A program made the translations under genes and the position numbers. From assembly GCA_032717465.1 (NCBI GenBank), contig CM064713.1:14084203-14148202 (forward strand): a stretch of DNA of 64,000 nucleotides. The letters run 5' to 3'. This DNA is from Coenobita brevimanus (taxonomy: Eukaryota; Arthropoda; Malacostraca; Decapoda; Coenobitidae). Below are positions 32,129 to 43,967 of this stretch, in pieces (the stretch's first letter is position 1; each line of letters starts with the position of its first letter). The notes below the pieces were generated by a model. It was not told the DNA's origin and did no database searches. It saw only the letters and a list, made by a program, of their open reading frames with translations.

Positions 32129-32762
32129 TACGCACTAGTTCACACAAGGTAGCACACACTATCACGGGTCACTACGGGTCACCACAACACACACACTCAC
32201 GGATCACTAGCACAGCACTATCGCTGATCACTACAACACACTAACACAACCACTATCACAGATCACTAAAGCACACTAGCACAACACTACCACAGGTCTC
32301 TAGCACGTCTGAGCTGACTGGGAGAGAGAGAGAGAACGACTATGAACAAACAGTTGAATTCTATAGATTCCTTTATTTATATTTTCAACAAAAAAACGTT
32401 CGTACACAGATTAGTTACTAGTTACCATACGATTTTTACTTTTTTCAGGATACCTTTCTGGATACCCCCAAGAAGCCATTTCGATACCCCCTGGGGGTAT
32501 CGAGGCACTACTTTAAGAACACCTGCTTTATTGTTAGGTCAAATGTATAATGCCGTGGTGAGGATGTGTGGTTGGTTAAGGTGCTGCAAACAGATACACA
32601 GACCCTTATGGCAGTGTGAAATGTGACGACGTGAGGTGGAATTTGTGGTAGGCAGAGTGACAGGAAGCTTGGTAGGGGCGTAGAAGGGACCAGGACCAGG
32701 CTAGGTGGGGTTGGTTGGGGTGGAGCCAAGTTATAATAGGCTGTCGTGAGGTGGAACGGGAT

Positions 32763-33195
32763 TATAGTGGATGGTGGTGAGGTGTAGTGAGGTTATAGGG
32801 ATAATAGTGAGGTGGAGTGGGGTTATAGGGATTGTGGTGAGGTGGAGTGGTGTTACAAAGATTGTGGTGAGGTGGATTGGGGTTATAGGGATTGTGGTGA
32901 GGTGGAGTGGTGTTACAGGGATTGTGGTGAGGTGGAGTGGTGTTACAGGGATTGTGGTGAGGTGGAGTGGGGTTATAGGGATTGTGGTGAGGTGGAGTGG
33001 GGTTATAGGGATTGTGGTGAGGTGGAGTGGTGTTACAAGGATTGTGGTGAGGTGGAGTGGGGTTATAGGGATTGTGGTGAGGTGGGGTGGGGTTATAGGG
33101 ATTGTGGTGAGGTGGAGTGGGGTTACAGGGATTATGGTGAGGTGGAGTGGGGTTACAGGGATTGTGGTGAGGTGGAGTGGGGTTTAAGGGATTGA
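32763..33195. repeat. 30-bp minisatellite, about 14 units
   Basis: The unit contains GGGATTGTGGTGAGGTGGAG and then TGGGGTTATA. Because 30 is a multiple of three, two frames stay open (VVRWSGVIGI type), which is not evidence of a gene. Confidence 0.95.
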
Positions 33196-33306
33196 AGTGT
33201 GTGGTGAGGTGGAGTTGAGTTACAGAGGATTGTGGATGGCATTAGGTTGTGGTGGGGTGAAGTGGAGTTAAATTAAGTTGCAAATTACTGAAGTAATAGG
33301 TAAATT

Positions 33307-33880
33307 GTGGTGAGACGGAGCGAGGTTGGCAGTGGAGTAATACTGGCAAATGTGTGGTACGGTGGACTTAATAGTGTGGTAAGATGGAGTCAGGTTGGCA
33401 GTGGAGTAATACTGGCAAATGTGTGGTACGGTGGACTTAATAGTGTGGTAAGATGGAGTCAGGTTGGCAGTGGAGTAATACTGGCAAATGTGTGGTACGG
33501 TGGACTTAATAGTGTGGTAAGATGGAGTCAGGTTGGCAGTGGAGTAATACTGGCAAATGTGTGGTACGGTGGACTTAATAGTGTGGTAAGATGGAGTCAG
33601 GTTGGCAGTGGAGTAATACTGGCAAATGTGTGGTACGGTGGACTTAATAGTGTGGTAAGATGGAGTCAGGTTGGCAGTGGAGTAATACTGGCAAATGTGT
33701 GGTACGGTGGACTTAATACTGTGGTAAGATGGAGTCAGGTTGGCAGTGGAGTAATACTGGCAAATGTGTGGTACGGTGGACTTAATAGTGTGGTAAGATG
33801 GAGTCAGGTTGGCAGTGGAGTAATACTGGCAAATGTGTGGTACGGTGGACTTAATAATGTGGTAAGATGGAGTGAGGTAA
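33307..33880. repeat. 69-bp minisatellite, about eight units
   Basis: The unit includes AGGTTGGCAGTGGAGTAATA and CTGGCAAATGTGTGGTACGG. Units are nearly identical, with one or two substitutions, indicating recent homogenisation. The 23-codon periodic ORF is a by-product of the period. Confidence 0.95.
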
Positions 33881-33912
33881 TAGTATAATGTGATGAGGTG
33901 GAACCAGATTAC

Positions 33913-33970
33913 TGTGGAGAGTTATGAACCACAATGGAAAGTTATGAACCACAATGGAGAGTTATGAAGC
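33913..33970. repeat. 20-bp repeat, three copies
   Basis: GGAGAGTTATGAACCACAAT-type unit repeated three times with one-base changes. Confidence 0.8.
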
Positions 33971-34430
33971 AGTGTATTTTATGACTGGCTACAATGACAT
34001 TATAGCACAACGGCACGTATGATGAGTGGCATAGCAGGCTTCGTGGCTCCTTTGCCTTAGCGATTTACCTTGCATAGGACACCTTCACATTCCCTTGTAT
34101 AGTATGTTTACATTTATATCGATATGAGTAGTTTGCATCAACAACATAAAAAAGGACTCTTAAGGTGCAATGTGCAGAATGAATCGGCTAATAAGAGGTG
34201 TTGCGAAATCTCCAAAGGCTCTCAGAATGTGACTGGTCATGTGGCAATGGAGAGGACCTGCTGTATATGAGGGCGGTGGCATGGAGTGGAGGTAACACAG
34301 TATGAAGTCTACGGTACACCAGGGTAGCAAGAATAGAGTGGCGTTGTGCTGTATCCTTGGCGTGGTGTTGCGTTGTGTTAAACGAAGAAATAATGAAGAA
34401 TTAGCATCAAGTCATAATACGGCCTTATGT
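33971..34430. other. Unassigned spacer
   Basis: No gene or repeat was recognised. A short (CA)n at 34431-34448 follows. Confidence 0.45.
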
Positions 34431-34449
34431 ACACACACACACACACACT

Positions 34450-37400
34450 ATCTACGTATCTATACAGTAGCCCGACGCCCCAATCCCGCAAAGGGTGGCC
34501 GCAGACAAAACGCCTCCAAGTCTCTGTCACCCACCATTTGACTGCCCTCCCCCCGCCCTCATATACCTCTCAACTCCATCCCTCCACCTCATCCTCGGTC
34601 TACCCCTCCCTCTCCCTCCCTCCACTTCACCTACACACACCCTCTCAGTCAGCGTTTCATTTTCCATTCTCTCCACATGTCCAAACCACCTCAGAATATT
34701 TCTCCTAATTTTCTCAACCATATCCACATCCACCCCACAACGTTCCTTCACTTCTTCATTTATCAACCTGTCCCTCCATGTCACTCTACATCCTCCTCTC
34801 AAGTAACTTATTTCCACTGCTCTCACTCTTGACTTGTTCCCTTCTAGCTAGGTCCATGTCTCGCTTCCATATGTCAGGGTAGGGATCACAATACTATCAT
34901 GCAGTGATTTCTTAACCTCCATACTCACCTCCCTATTTCTTATCACTGCTTTCAGTAAACCAACAACCTTCCTTCCCTGCTCTACTCTTTCAAGAACTTC
35001 ATTCCCCTAAGTTCCGTCCTTACTCATCACACTACCCAAGTACTTGAATGCACTCACATTCTCCATATCCTCACAATCCAACCTCACTGTGCATTCTGTG
35101 ACTTCAATTCTCTCAAACACCATAACTTTACTCTTGTTTACATTCACTTTCAGATTCCTCTTCCTACACACTGTCCCAAATTCATTCACCAAACCTTGCA
35201 ACTCCCATTCATCTTCACTCAACAATACTGTATCATCAGCAAACAGCAACACCGGAATCTTCCACATCTCACCCTCATTCATTAGAGCCACCTCCACATC
35301 CACTGCCCTACCTTGCACCTCCTTTACAACCCCATTCATGTACATATTAAACAACCATGGAGGTATCACACATCCCTGTTTCAGTCCCACATTTAGATCA
35401 GAGAACTCTGCTCACCATCTACTCGCACCGTAACCCTAGCTCCGTCGTACATACTCTTCACAGCACTCAACAACTTCCCCTCCACTCCATATATATTCTT
35501 AATACCTTCCACATACCTTGCCCATCTAGGCTATTCTGTCATAAGCTTTCTCCAAGTCCATGAAGGCAGCATACACATTCTTTCCCTTCTCTAAATCCTT
35601 CTCCACTAAACATTTTAGAACAAATATCTGATCTACACATCCTTTTCCCTTCCTAAATCCCCCCTGTTCTTCTCCAACTAGCTCCTCTGTTATATGCCTA
35701 ACCCTATCAATGAGTATTCTACCAAATATTTTTCCAGTCACACTAAGAAGGCAAATACCCCAATGGTTACCACATACTTCTCTCTCTCCCCCTTTCCTTT
35801 GTAAAATGGAACAATAATACCTGATTTCTAGTCCTCTGGAACCCTTCCCTCTTCCCAAGCCAATCTACACAACTTCCATATCCACTCCACAACAATCTCA
35901 CCCTCATACTTCAGCATTTCACCACACACTCCATTAATTCCTGGGGCCATTTTCATCTTGATCTTCCTCACTGCTTCCACTACTTCCGCCCTACTGATCT
36001 CTTCCTCCCTCCTCTCATCTCTTCTTCTCCCAGCCATTCCCCAACCACTTATACTCGCATTGCTCTCACTCTCTACATTCAACAAATCCTCAAAGTGCTC
36101 CTTCCATTCCCTCAGTTTCTCTCCTTTCTCCACCAGCAATCTATTATTCCCATCTTTCACTCCCCTACTATTTCCTCTTTCACACTGTCTTACTTTCTTT
36201 ACCTCCTTCCAAAACAATTTCTTACGCTCCCTCCATTTTACACTCAGATTTCTCCCAAACTCTTCATCCACTTTCTTCTTACTCTCCTTCACCAGTCTCT
36301 TCACCTCCCTTCTCCTGCTCACATATACCTCTCTCTTCTCCCCTACCTCTACTCGCTAGGCACTCTATATGCCTTCTTTTGTTCCACAGCTCGTTTCACC
36401 TCATTCCACCATGCTGTCCCTTGCACACCCCTGCATCTCCTCCTCACTCCACAAACCACCTCACAAGCTGCGCCTATGTCTTCCGTGAATATCTCACATA
36501 CATCTTCCACCCTTCCATCTGCTCTAACTTATACCTTCCCAATCTTTCTTCCACTATGTTCTTATACTCTGCCATATTCACACTATCTTGCAAATTCTCC
36601 ACTCTTTCCACAGGAGCTGTTTCCTCCTGTCTTCCCCTTCGTCTCTTCATCCTTTCTCTTTGCAGCCTTACCTTGGTCATCACTAAGTGATGGTCCGAGA
36701 TTCCATTCCCCCACTCTCTCCACACTCTTGCATCCAACAATTGTCTTCCCATTCGCTCATCCACACACACGTAATCTATCGTTACCTTTCGTTCAACAAG
36801 TTCATCGTTCATCCTCCCCATGACTATGTCTATCTGTGGATCATCTTATGCCGAAAGAAGGTGTTGGCTATTACCAACCCTTTACCAGCCCAGATGTCCA
36901 CCAAAGCACTACCATTCCCATGTACTTCAACTGGCACACCCCACTGACCAACCACTCCATCCACTCGTACATTCCCAACTTTGCCATTCATGTCTCCAAT
37001 CAAAAACACTCTCTTGCTCCTCTCAAACTTGTCCATACATGCTTCTACACGTGTCCAAAACTCATCTTTCACTCGTCATTCGGTCCACTGTCTGCGCATA
37101 CGCACACCCAAGCTTGTATACCTACTTTCATCCACACCAATACAGTCCTTGCTCCAATTTTTCCAAACTCTTTTATAGTCTTCTTCCACTTCTTACTTAT
37201 CATCAGATATACTCCTCTCTTGCCCTCTCATTCTTATTAACTCCCGCACATACAGTATTCCTAAACCGTATTCCCATGCTCTCACCCTTTCACCTTACTA
37301 TTTTGTTTGTCAATCCACATAGATCCACTCCTGCATCCTCAAGCATCTGAACAATCTCTCTTTCACTTCATCATTCACTCCTCTCACATTACATGTCCAC

Positions 37401-37600
37401 ACCCTTAGAAAGTCCTTTGTCAGTTCCTTAGTCGTCAACGTATGGTCCGTCCTGGTCCGAGACGCTTTATTTGCTTATTTAGTTCGTTCTTTTTACGGGT
37501 TGGGACACTAACCCACCACCAACCCTTTTAGCCGCCTCATACGACAAGTAGGGATACTGGGGGAGTATTCTTGAAACCCCCCTACCCTCAGAGTGGATGT
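34450..37600 (-). mobile_element. Nearly full-length decayed LINE (GATA-tail family), minus strand
   Basis: The 3' end is at 34450-34510, with the GGCGTCGGGCTACTGTATAG tail on the complement. Endonuclease and RT sequence extends to about 37440. A 5' UTR-like part follows to about 37600 and includes CCGCCTCATACGACAAGTAG on the plus strand. It matches the copy at 58.8-61.8 kb throughout but has several frameshifts. The 5' leader differs from that copy, so either the families have different leaders or one is truncated. Confidence 0.88.
34527..37072 (-). pseudogene. Endonuclease-RT remnant in six frame segments
   Basis: Segments in order on the complement: endonuclease FLIGDMNGKVGN at 37072-36830 (with the GDMN Asp that the other copy lacks), endonuclease end SDHHLVMTKV near 36690, linker near 36322-35828, EQGGFRKGKGCVDQIF with FMDLEKAYDRI at 35858-35526, QGCVIPPWLFNMYMNG and FADDTVLL at 35390-35007, and the C-terminal WFGHVERMEN with GRGRPRMRWRDG at 34826-34527. 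At least five frame changes, plus QGCVIP for QGCVMSP, show it is dead. Confidence 0.88.
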
Positions 37601-37650
37601 TATTATAATGCACGGGTTAGTGTTAACCTCTATCTCTACGATACATATAT

Positions 37651-38408
37651 ACGAGGTGCTACTCCAAAGTTCCAGTAATATGAACAGAGGGAGCCAACTG
37701 TTTGCAGTTTTGCCTTTTGCCACTAGGAGGAGTCAGCAGCAACCCTTGTGCGTCAGTGTGGCCCCGGCCGTGTCTGTGAGCGAATGTGTTGAGCTGCGTT
37801 TACTACTGTAACGTGGTGTGTAGGTGGTTTGGCGGTTTTGCAATGGCGGACCAATGGCGCAGCAATGTCAAGTCGATGTTGATCGTTTTCTTCAATATCC
37901 AAGGGATTGCTCACAACGAATTCGTCCCACCCGGTCAATCTGTCAACAGAAAGTTTTACTGTGAAATTTTGCTGCGTCTGAGGGAGAACATCCACCGCAA
38001 ACGTCCAGAACAGTGGAAGAGCATGGACTGGGCCCTGCATCATGACAACGCCCCCGCCCACACATCAATTGCTGTCCAGCAGTTCCTGGCTTCCACTAAC
38101 ACGGTAGTCATTCCCCACCCACCCTAATTGCCTGACCCTGCCCCCTGTGACTTTTTCCTGTTTCCCAAGCTGAAATTTCGACTGAAAGGGCATCGATTTG
38201 ACTCGATTGAGGAGATCCAGACAGAATCGCAGGAGGTGCTCAAGACTATCACGCCTGAAGCCTTCCAGGGATGCACAGACTCGTGGAAAAAACGATGGGA
38301 CCACTGTATACATGCCCAAGGAGACTACGTCGAAGGCAACTGTGAGAACTGGGAGGTTAGGTTACTTTTTTCCTACAATATTCAAATTACTGGAACTTTT
38401 GAGTGACA

Positions 38409-38410
<2 letters not shown>
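37651..38410 (+). mobile_element. Internally deleted mariner-like element
   Basis: The ends are inverted: CGAGGTGCTACTCCAAAGTT at the left and, on the complement of the right end, CGAGGTGTCACTCAAAAGTT, both continuing into CCAGTAAT. TA precedes the left end. The right side runs straight into a (GT)n(AT)n microsatellite, so the TA there is lost or absorbed. At about 760 bp against the usual 1.3 kb, about 500 bp of the transposase N-terminal half is missing. Confidence 0.88.
37842..38406 (+). pseudogene. mariner transposase, C-terminal half, with stop
   Basis: It reads KSMLIVFFNIQGIAHNEFVP, ALHHDNAPAHTS and PAPCDFFLFPKLKFRLKGHR, diagnostic of DD34D mariner transposases. HHDNAPAH carries the second catalytic Asp and PDPAPCDFF the third. 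A stop (TAA at 38125-38127) stands where a Tyr usually precedes SPDLAP. The DNA-binding helix-turn-helix half and the first catalytic Asp region are deleted. It is nonfunctional. Confidence 0.92.

Positions 38411-38498
<88 letters not shown>
38411..38498. repeat. (GT)n then (AT)n compound microsatellite
   Basis: About 18 GT units to 38447, then about 25 AT units. It starts at the last base of the mariner end. Confidence 0.97.
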
Positions 38499-38500
<2 letters not shown>

Positions 38501-38881
38501 TAAAGATAAAGGTCAAACACTAACTCGTGCATCATAACAACACCTTTTTACCACCAGCATAACGAGCAGGTAATTACTTAAATCGCCTCTATACACGTGT
38601 TAGTTTATGTGTGTGTCTGTCCGTCTGCTCTACTAACTATGAAAAAGCCTTGATCGACGAACTTAACCTTATGTACAGTAGGCTGGTACCCACTGACCCT
38701 ATCTAGGTCAAGTTCCTGTCGTAAAGTCATTAGGTCAAAGTTCAAGGTTGAGATAAGACATCTATTTCTACCGGATGTTGTCCTTACATTATATTTTTAC
38801 TATTCCTCATCAATTTTATTGTGATTTGCAAGGGTTGATCGGACTGAAGGGGTTTCAGAGATCTTAGAAAGTGAACGGAGT

Positions 38882-38922
<41 letters not shown>

Positions 38923-39203
38923 ACATAAGTACGATGGCTGGGCTGTAGACAAAGCAATTAAGGGTGGTTTGGGGGTGATGGTGGAAAATGAAAGAAATGG
39001 ATTTAGCCGTGAAGGTGTTTGAATGTATGGGTGTGGTGGAGTGTTGACGTATAATGTGGGAAGGGAAGTGTGGTGGTGTTAAGGTGTAACTTGTGGAAAG
39101 AAGTAAAAGTGTAAGAGGTGCAGTTTGTTAGAAGAGGTGGTGTGGTGAGTAGGTGACAGTGAGTGGAAAACGGACGTGTGGGGAGAGACATGTTAAAGTT
39201 TTT

Positions 39204-39234
<31 letters not shown>

Positions 39235-39790
39235 GGGGGAGGGGGGTGTTGAATGTGTGGGGAGTGGGATAAAAGATGTTGGAAGGGATTGGAGTTTGAT
39301 GTGAGGAAAACAAGAGGCTTTCACAGAGGAGATGTGTAGGTGTAAAATGTGTAAACAAAAAGTGTGGGAAGAGCTACAAGTTAGATGTACGGTGGGGGAA
39401 CAAAAAAAGAGGTAGGGAGAAAAGATGTAAAGGAAGAAGGTGTTAAAACAGGAGGAACTGAAAGATGCAGGATGAGATGAAAGATGGAAATGTAGGCTAT
39501 GACCCGAAAGGTACAGGGGAAAAAAATCGATGTTAAGTGTGGAGGCATAAGTGTTTGAGGTGCAGGAAAAGGGTTGGTGGAGCAGAAAAGAGCTAGTCTA
39601 TGGACCAAAAAAAAAAAAAAAAAAAAAAAAAAAATAGCGTGGGGAAAAAAGGATGTGTGGAGGACAGATGCATGTGAAAAGAAAAATGACGAAAAAGGTG
39701 TGTAAGGTGTGTACAAATGAAGCATAAAAATGTGTATGTGTTATAATATTAGCTGCAGAAAAAGACGGTGTAGAAAAAAGACGTGCCTGG

Positions 39791-39833
<43 letters not shown>

Positions 39834-39902
39834 GATCAAAACCTCTCGATAGGCTATGCGAGCCAGCCAGTGACTGAACAACGATAATAGTGACTGGTAT
39901 AT
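38499..39902. other. Low-complexity region with GA, T and A runs
   Basis: (GA)n at 38889-38921 and 39797-39832, a T run at 39199-39221 followed by a G-rich run, and an A run at 39606-39634. The sequence between them is rich in GTGTGGAAAGG-like words. No gene was recognised. Confidence 0.7.
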
Positions 39903-39905
39903 ACA

Positions 39906-39953
<48 letters not shown>
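39903..39953. repeat. (AT)n microsatellite
   Basis: About 24 AT units followed by a G run. Confidence 0.95.
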
Positions 39954-39956
<3 letters not shown>

Positions 39957-40019
39957 GGGGGGGAGGACGAAGAGAAAAAACAAACTTAATAAAATAAAAA
40001 CCCACAGCTACACCAGATT

Positions 40020-40460
40020 ACAGGTGTCCTTTCATAAACTGTAACAGCTGGACTTGAAGAACTGCTGTACGCTGAAGTTTGGGGGGAAACTATTCTGGGG
40101 AAGAGAATTCCAGGGAGATGCAGTTCGGGGAATAAAAGAATTTTGACTAGCATAAGTTCTGCAATATGGCAATGTGACAGTCAAGAGCGATACCAGATGC
40201 CCATGTAACACGGGGGAAGGCGTGGAGAGGTGGCACAATGGATGCAACTTCGTCTAAGCATTTGCCATAAAAGTATCTGTAAAATAATGCAAGGGAGGCA
40301 ACATTCCTTCTTTCTTTTACGGGAGGTAGTTCATTTGTAACTGCAGGGTTATTATTAATCCTTCCAGCTTTGTCCATAATTTTGTCCAGTTGTTTTAGTG
40401 CAACCTCTCCGACCACTGCACTTAACATCCAGCTATTTATCACGGCTACAAAATGGCAAT
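40020..40460 (-). pseudogene. LINE RT C-terminal fragment, two frames
   Basis: The complement encodes ERRNVASLALFYRYFYGKCL and then IVPPLHAFPRVT, followed in another frame by SQNSFIPRTASPWNSLP and VQQFFKSS. This is the pattern of the end of the 48-51 kb LINE protein ([19 protein letters not shown]) but clearly a different family. It is 5'-truncated and frameshifted near 40200. Confidence 0.75.
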
Positions 40461-40482
40461 CCTTAAGGGGACATACGTCCAC
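40455..40482. repeat. Inverted repeat left of the 31-bp array
   Basis: GGCAATCCTTAAGGGGACAT here is mirrored at 41643-41669, where the complement reads GGTAATCCTTAAGGAGACAC. Together they bracket the minisatellite and could be the ends of a nonautonomous DNA element of about 1.2 kb. Confidence 0.6.
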
Positions 40483-40629
40483 CTCATCTTGCAGTTTTGT
40501 CTTTACCATAGTTTTCCATGGGATTCTATTTCATGATTACGTTTTCAAGTTCATAAAATATTTTAAAATTCTTTAAAAAGTGGGGAAGAGTTTTTAAAAC
40601 GGTTTGTTTACAGTTCCTAACAATACCGA

Positions 40630-41398
40630 AGTCAGACGGACGCCATTTTGTGGGGTGAGAAGTCAGACAGACGCCATCTTGTGGGTCGGGAAGACAGACG
40701 AACGCCATGTTGTGGGGCAAGAACGCCATGTTGTGGGGCAAGAACGCCATGTTGTGGGGCGAGAAGACAGACAGACGCCATCTTGTGGGGCGACAAGACA
40801 GACGGACGCCATCTTGTGGGGCGACAAGACAGACGGATGCCATCTTGTGGGGCGACAAGACAGACGGATGCCATCTTGTGGGGCGACAAGACAGACGGAC
40901 GCCATCTTGTGGGGCGACAAGACTGAGGACAGACGGACGCCATCTTGTGGGGCGACAAGACTGAGGACAGACGGACGCCATCTTGTGGGGCGACAAGACA
41001 GACGGACGCCATCCTGTGGGGCGACAAGACAGATAGACGCCATGTTGTGGGTCGAGAAGACAGACAGACGCCATGTTGTGGGTCGAGAAGACAGACAGAC
41101 GCCATGTTGTGGGTCGGGAAGACAGACAGACGCCATGTTGTGGGTCGAGAAGACAGACAGACGCCATGTTGTGGGTCGAGAAGACAGACGGACGCCATCT
41201 TGTGGAGCGAGAAGACAGACGGACGCCATCTTGTGGGGCGACAAGACAGACGGACGCCATCTTGTACGGCGAGAAGACAGATAGACGCCATCTTGTGGGG
41301 CGACAAGACTGAGGACAGACGGACGCCACCTTGTATGGCGAGAAGACAGACGGACGCCATCTTGTGGGGCGAGAACAGACGGACGCCATCTTAGAACG
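40630..41398. repeat. 31-bp minisatellite, about 25 units
   Basis: The unit includes GACGGACGCCATCTTGTGGG and then GCGACAAGACA. Nearly every unit keeps CGCCATNTTG, whose complement CAANATGGCG matches the YY1/Pleiohomeotic consensus. Variant subfamilies occur in blocks: CCATGTTG with GTCGAGAAG at 41040-41180, CCATCTTG with GGCGACAAG elsewhere. Several frames on both strands are open across the array and carry no gene signal. Confidence 0.95.
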
Positions 41399-41642
41399 TT
41401 CTGTCATTTTTTAAGGAAATTACCCTTATCGGTGTCAATTTATTCAAACATCCTAAATTTTCGTACAAACCCAATTTTATTTATCCTACCCTAACCTAAC
41501 CTATCCCTTATGTATACATTTTGTTTATTGATGGATCCCCTTCGTACTCGAAAAAGCACTTTTGTACATCCTTTTCAAGTCATTGATTTAGTTCAAAAAG
41601 GAAAAACAAAAACAAAAGGGGGGGGGGCGCTGATTTTTAAAA

Positions 41643-41669
41643 CGTGGTCGTGTCTCCTTAAGGATTACC
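41643..41669. repeat. Inverted repeat right of the 31-bp array
   Basis: Partner of 40455-40482; differs by a few substitutions and a 2-base gap. Confidence 0.6.
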
Positions 41670-43490
41670 TACAAAATAATGCTTGACACAGTAAAGCAAG
41701 TGTTTATCATCACGGTAAACATTGTTTAGTTTTGGTTACAGAAATACCTTTACTGATTCACTTCCTCCTTTCCCAGGTTATTTTGTATTTTTCTGATGAC
41801 TTTTATGATAGTAAATGATTTACTGATTTTGTTTCCCTGATATTTTTGTCAATGCTCATTCCCATTCACTCGTGTTGGTTTCTCAGGCGTACTGGCAGGC
41901 TTTCTAAAAGGTACTCTTATCAATTGAAATTTATTTTACAGCTGTTGAAGCTTGACCTTATATATTCAAAGCTTATCCTTAATCTACCCTTAAATCTAAC
42001 CCAGCAAAACATCCTAACCTTACCTAACTCAACCTAGCTAACTATCCAACGGTAATAACCATACGCACCGAAAGGGACCACCAAATTTATTGCGATAAAA
42101 CTGCGTAGCGTTTAGTGTGTCCGCCATTACGCCCAGGAAACATCACGCGTCGGGGAAGCAAATTATGGATAATAAAAACAAGCGGGAAACAAATTCACCA
42201 CCATAAAGAAAAAATATACTGAGCAAACCAACAATAAGAAGTGAACTGTTCAGGTTTCTCTCTTCATTAAACTACATTTACCATCACCATGAAAGACGCT
42301 CTCAGTATCTGGATAATCGGTCGCCCAAGTGACTGCATATTTCATAACTTCCTCTACTATTTATTCTGCACATGACATATCAATATCCTCCTGTATGTTA
42401 TCCATGTAAAGTATATCGATATTCAAACTACATAACTGGCATAAAACAGGACGCTTACGTGAAATACGCGAAATGAATCATCAATAAACAAGTGCTGCAA
42501 CGTCTCCAATGCCACCCAGAACATGGAAGAATGATAAAAATGGCTGACCTTCCTTGCAGATGGCGTAGGGGTAAGCCGATCAGTCCACCACCTGACCCTT
42601 CGTTTGACCCAGCCTCCTGTACACCTCGAGACGGACACCACCACCAGGCCACAAACATCCACTCACTCGTAGTTTCGAAGATAACACGAACGGAAAAAAA
42701 AAAAAAGTTTTCCCCCCACCACCATCCCCCACTGCTCTGAACTGAAGACTGGCAGCCGCAGCGTGGCAGTGACGGCAGCGTGAGATCCTGCCGATGATGG
42801 GAAAAGCAGGGGTGACAACCATCCCGTGCCAGGCCGTCAAAAACCACACCGTAAACTTTCTAAGCGTCTATAAATCAGTCACGCCTAGTACTAGTTAATT
42901 ACTACACATTGGGTTTACTAGCAGTGTTATATAATTTCTTCATGCCTAAGCGACTAATCTGCTGGAGTACAATGGAAGCAATAATCATCCCTGATTTATT
43001 AGACCATCCGAAATATTGGTACTCCTGATCTGTTGGACATGCGCGGCGCAGCGACTCATATTACCACCGCGGGTCTATTTAAACATGCATCACGGGTTAG
43101 TTGTGTATATATTTTACATATTTTGTACGTTGTTATAACACCGTATCAGTTAAGGAAATAAAGAAAAATAATACGTTATTTCCTGTTTATTAAGAAGTAT
43201 ACGACACATCTGTCTTCACATTTTGAAATACTGGACGATGCTTTTGAAAATAATATCCGGCAACTTTTCATGTATGTCCTTGCCTTATTATTATTATTTA
43301 TTATTATTATTATTATTATTTTATACAGCATAAGAAGGAATTCAATACATAAAATACTCTCCACAACTATTTACCTTTGGAAAACCTGCGAGCAGCATCA
43401 ACCCTCATTGTACAACCAGCGATCACCTGGCTGAAACGATGTTACTTGATCGAGTGATATTTATACTATGCAACAGCAAGTGTTCACACT
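41670..43490. other. Unassigned DNA
   Basis: No convincing gene. An A run lies at 42695-42706 and an (ATT)n run at 43288-43321. An ORF of 130 codons at 42455-42847 (minus) is Trp/Cys/Ser-rich with no recognisable motif, and I do not call it. Confidence 0.5.
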
Positions 43491-43529
43491 CCGGCCCAAC
43501 AAAAATAGTTGTGTGGTTAGATATGTGCT

Positions 43530-43566
<37 letters not shown>

Positions 43567-43880
43567 TTAGATTCTTGTTTGTGTGGTTGATGCGTGGTGT
43601 TGTGAGCAGGTAAGTAGTTATGTGGTTAGATGCTTGTTTCCGTGGTTTGATGCGTGGTGTTGTGAGCAGGTAATAGTTGTGTGGTCAGATGCGTGCTAGT
43701 ATTGTTAAATGATCAGTAGTATGGTTAGATCTGCACGTGGTCAGTGTGTGCTTGTGTTGTTCAATGGGAAGTAATGTGGTTAGATGTGTCGTCAGATGTG
43801 TGCTTGTGTTGTTAAATGATCAGTAGTGTGGTTAGATGTGTGGTTGGATGCAAGGTTGAGTGGTTAGATGCCTGACTGTG
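43491..43880. repeat. Imperfect GTGTGGTTAGATG repeats with a (GT)n core
   Basis: (GT)n at 43535-43564, then irregular copies of GTGTGGTTAGATGNNTG with TTGTTAAATGATCAGTAGT occurring twice (about 43703 and 43809). Confidence 0.75.
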
Positions 43881-43967
43881 TGGCTATAGACGAGGTTGGG
43901 CTGAAGTTGAACGAATATTCTGATTGCAAAAGGTCTCATGTCAAAACTTGGCACACACTTCCTGTTG

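Larger units (their letters stand above)
27710..32340 (-). mobile_element. CR1-type LINE, near full length, minus strand
   Basis: About 4.6 kb. On the complement it runs 5' UTR (32340-32129), ORF1 with esterase domain, ORF2 with endonuclease and RT, then a 3' UTR ending in TTATGTTCTTATGTTCTT repeats and a T/A run at 27710-27728. An octamer-repeat 3' end and an esterase-bearing ORF1 are both hallmarks of the CR1/L2 group. ORF1 is intact; ORF2 is broken by two frameshifts. The element sits inside a small hAT-like MITE. Confidence 0.93.
27605..32525. mobile_element. Small hAT-like element split by a CR1 LINE
   Basis: The outer ends are CAGTGGTTCATAAATTTTT and, on the complement, CAGGTGTTCTTAAAGTAGT, followed by the GATACCCC/GGGGTATC inverted motif typical of hAT MITEs. 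The flanking octamers CTTCAGTG (27597-27604) and CTTTATTG (32526-32533) agree at six of eight positions, fitting an aged 8-bp target duplication. Without the CR1 insert the element is about 290 bp. Confidence 0.7.

Noticed and set aside
27605..32525. 4.9-kb autonomous hAT transposon
   Set aside because: The interior is a CR1 LINE in opposite sense with its own UTRs; no hAT transposase is present.
32771..33888. Periodic ORFs of 127-193 codons
   Set aside because: The repeat periods (30 and 69 bp) are multiples of three and keep frames open; composition is that of the repeat and there is no other coding sign.
40526..41407. Overlapping ORFs up to 293 codons on both strands
   Set aside because: They are translations of the 31-bp array, in which several frames lack stops.
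40462..41661. piggyBac-like element with TTAA target
   Set aside because: TTAA is present on both sides, but the inverted repeat continues outside it for several bases, so TTAA is not the target boundary.
42455..42847. 130-codon Trp/Cys-rich ORF
   Set aside because: Unnatural composition, overlapping ORFs on the other strand, no motif.
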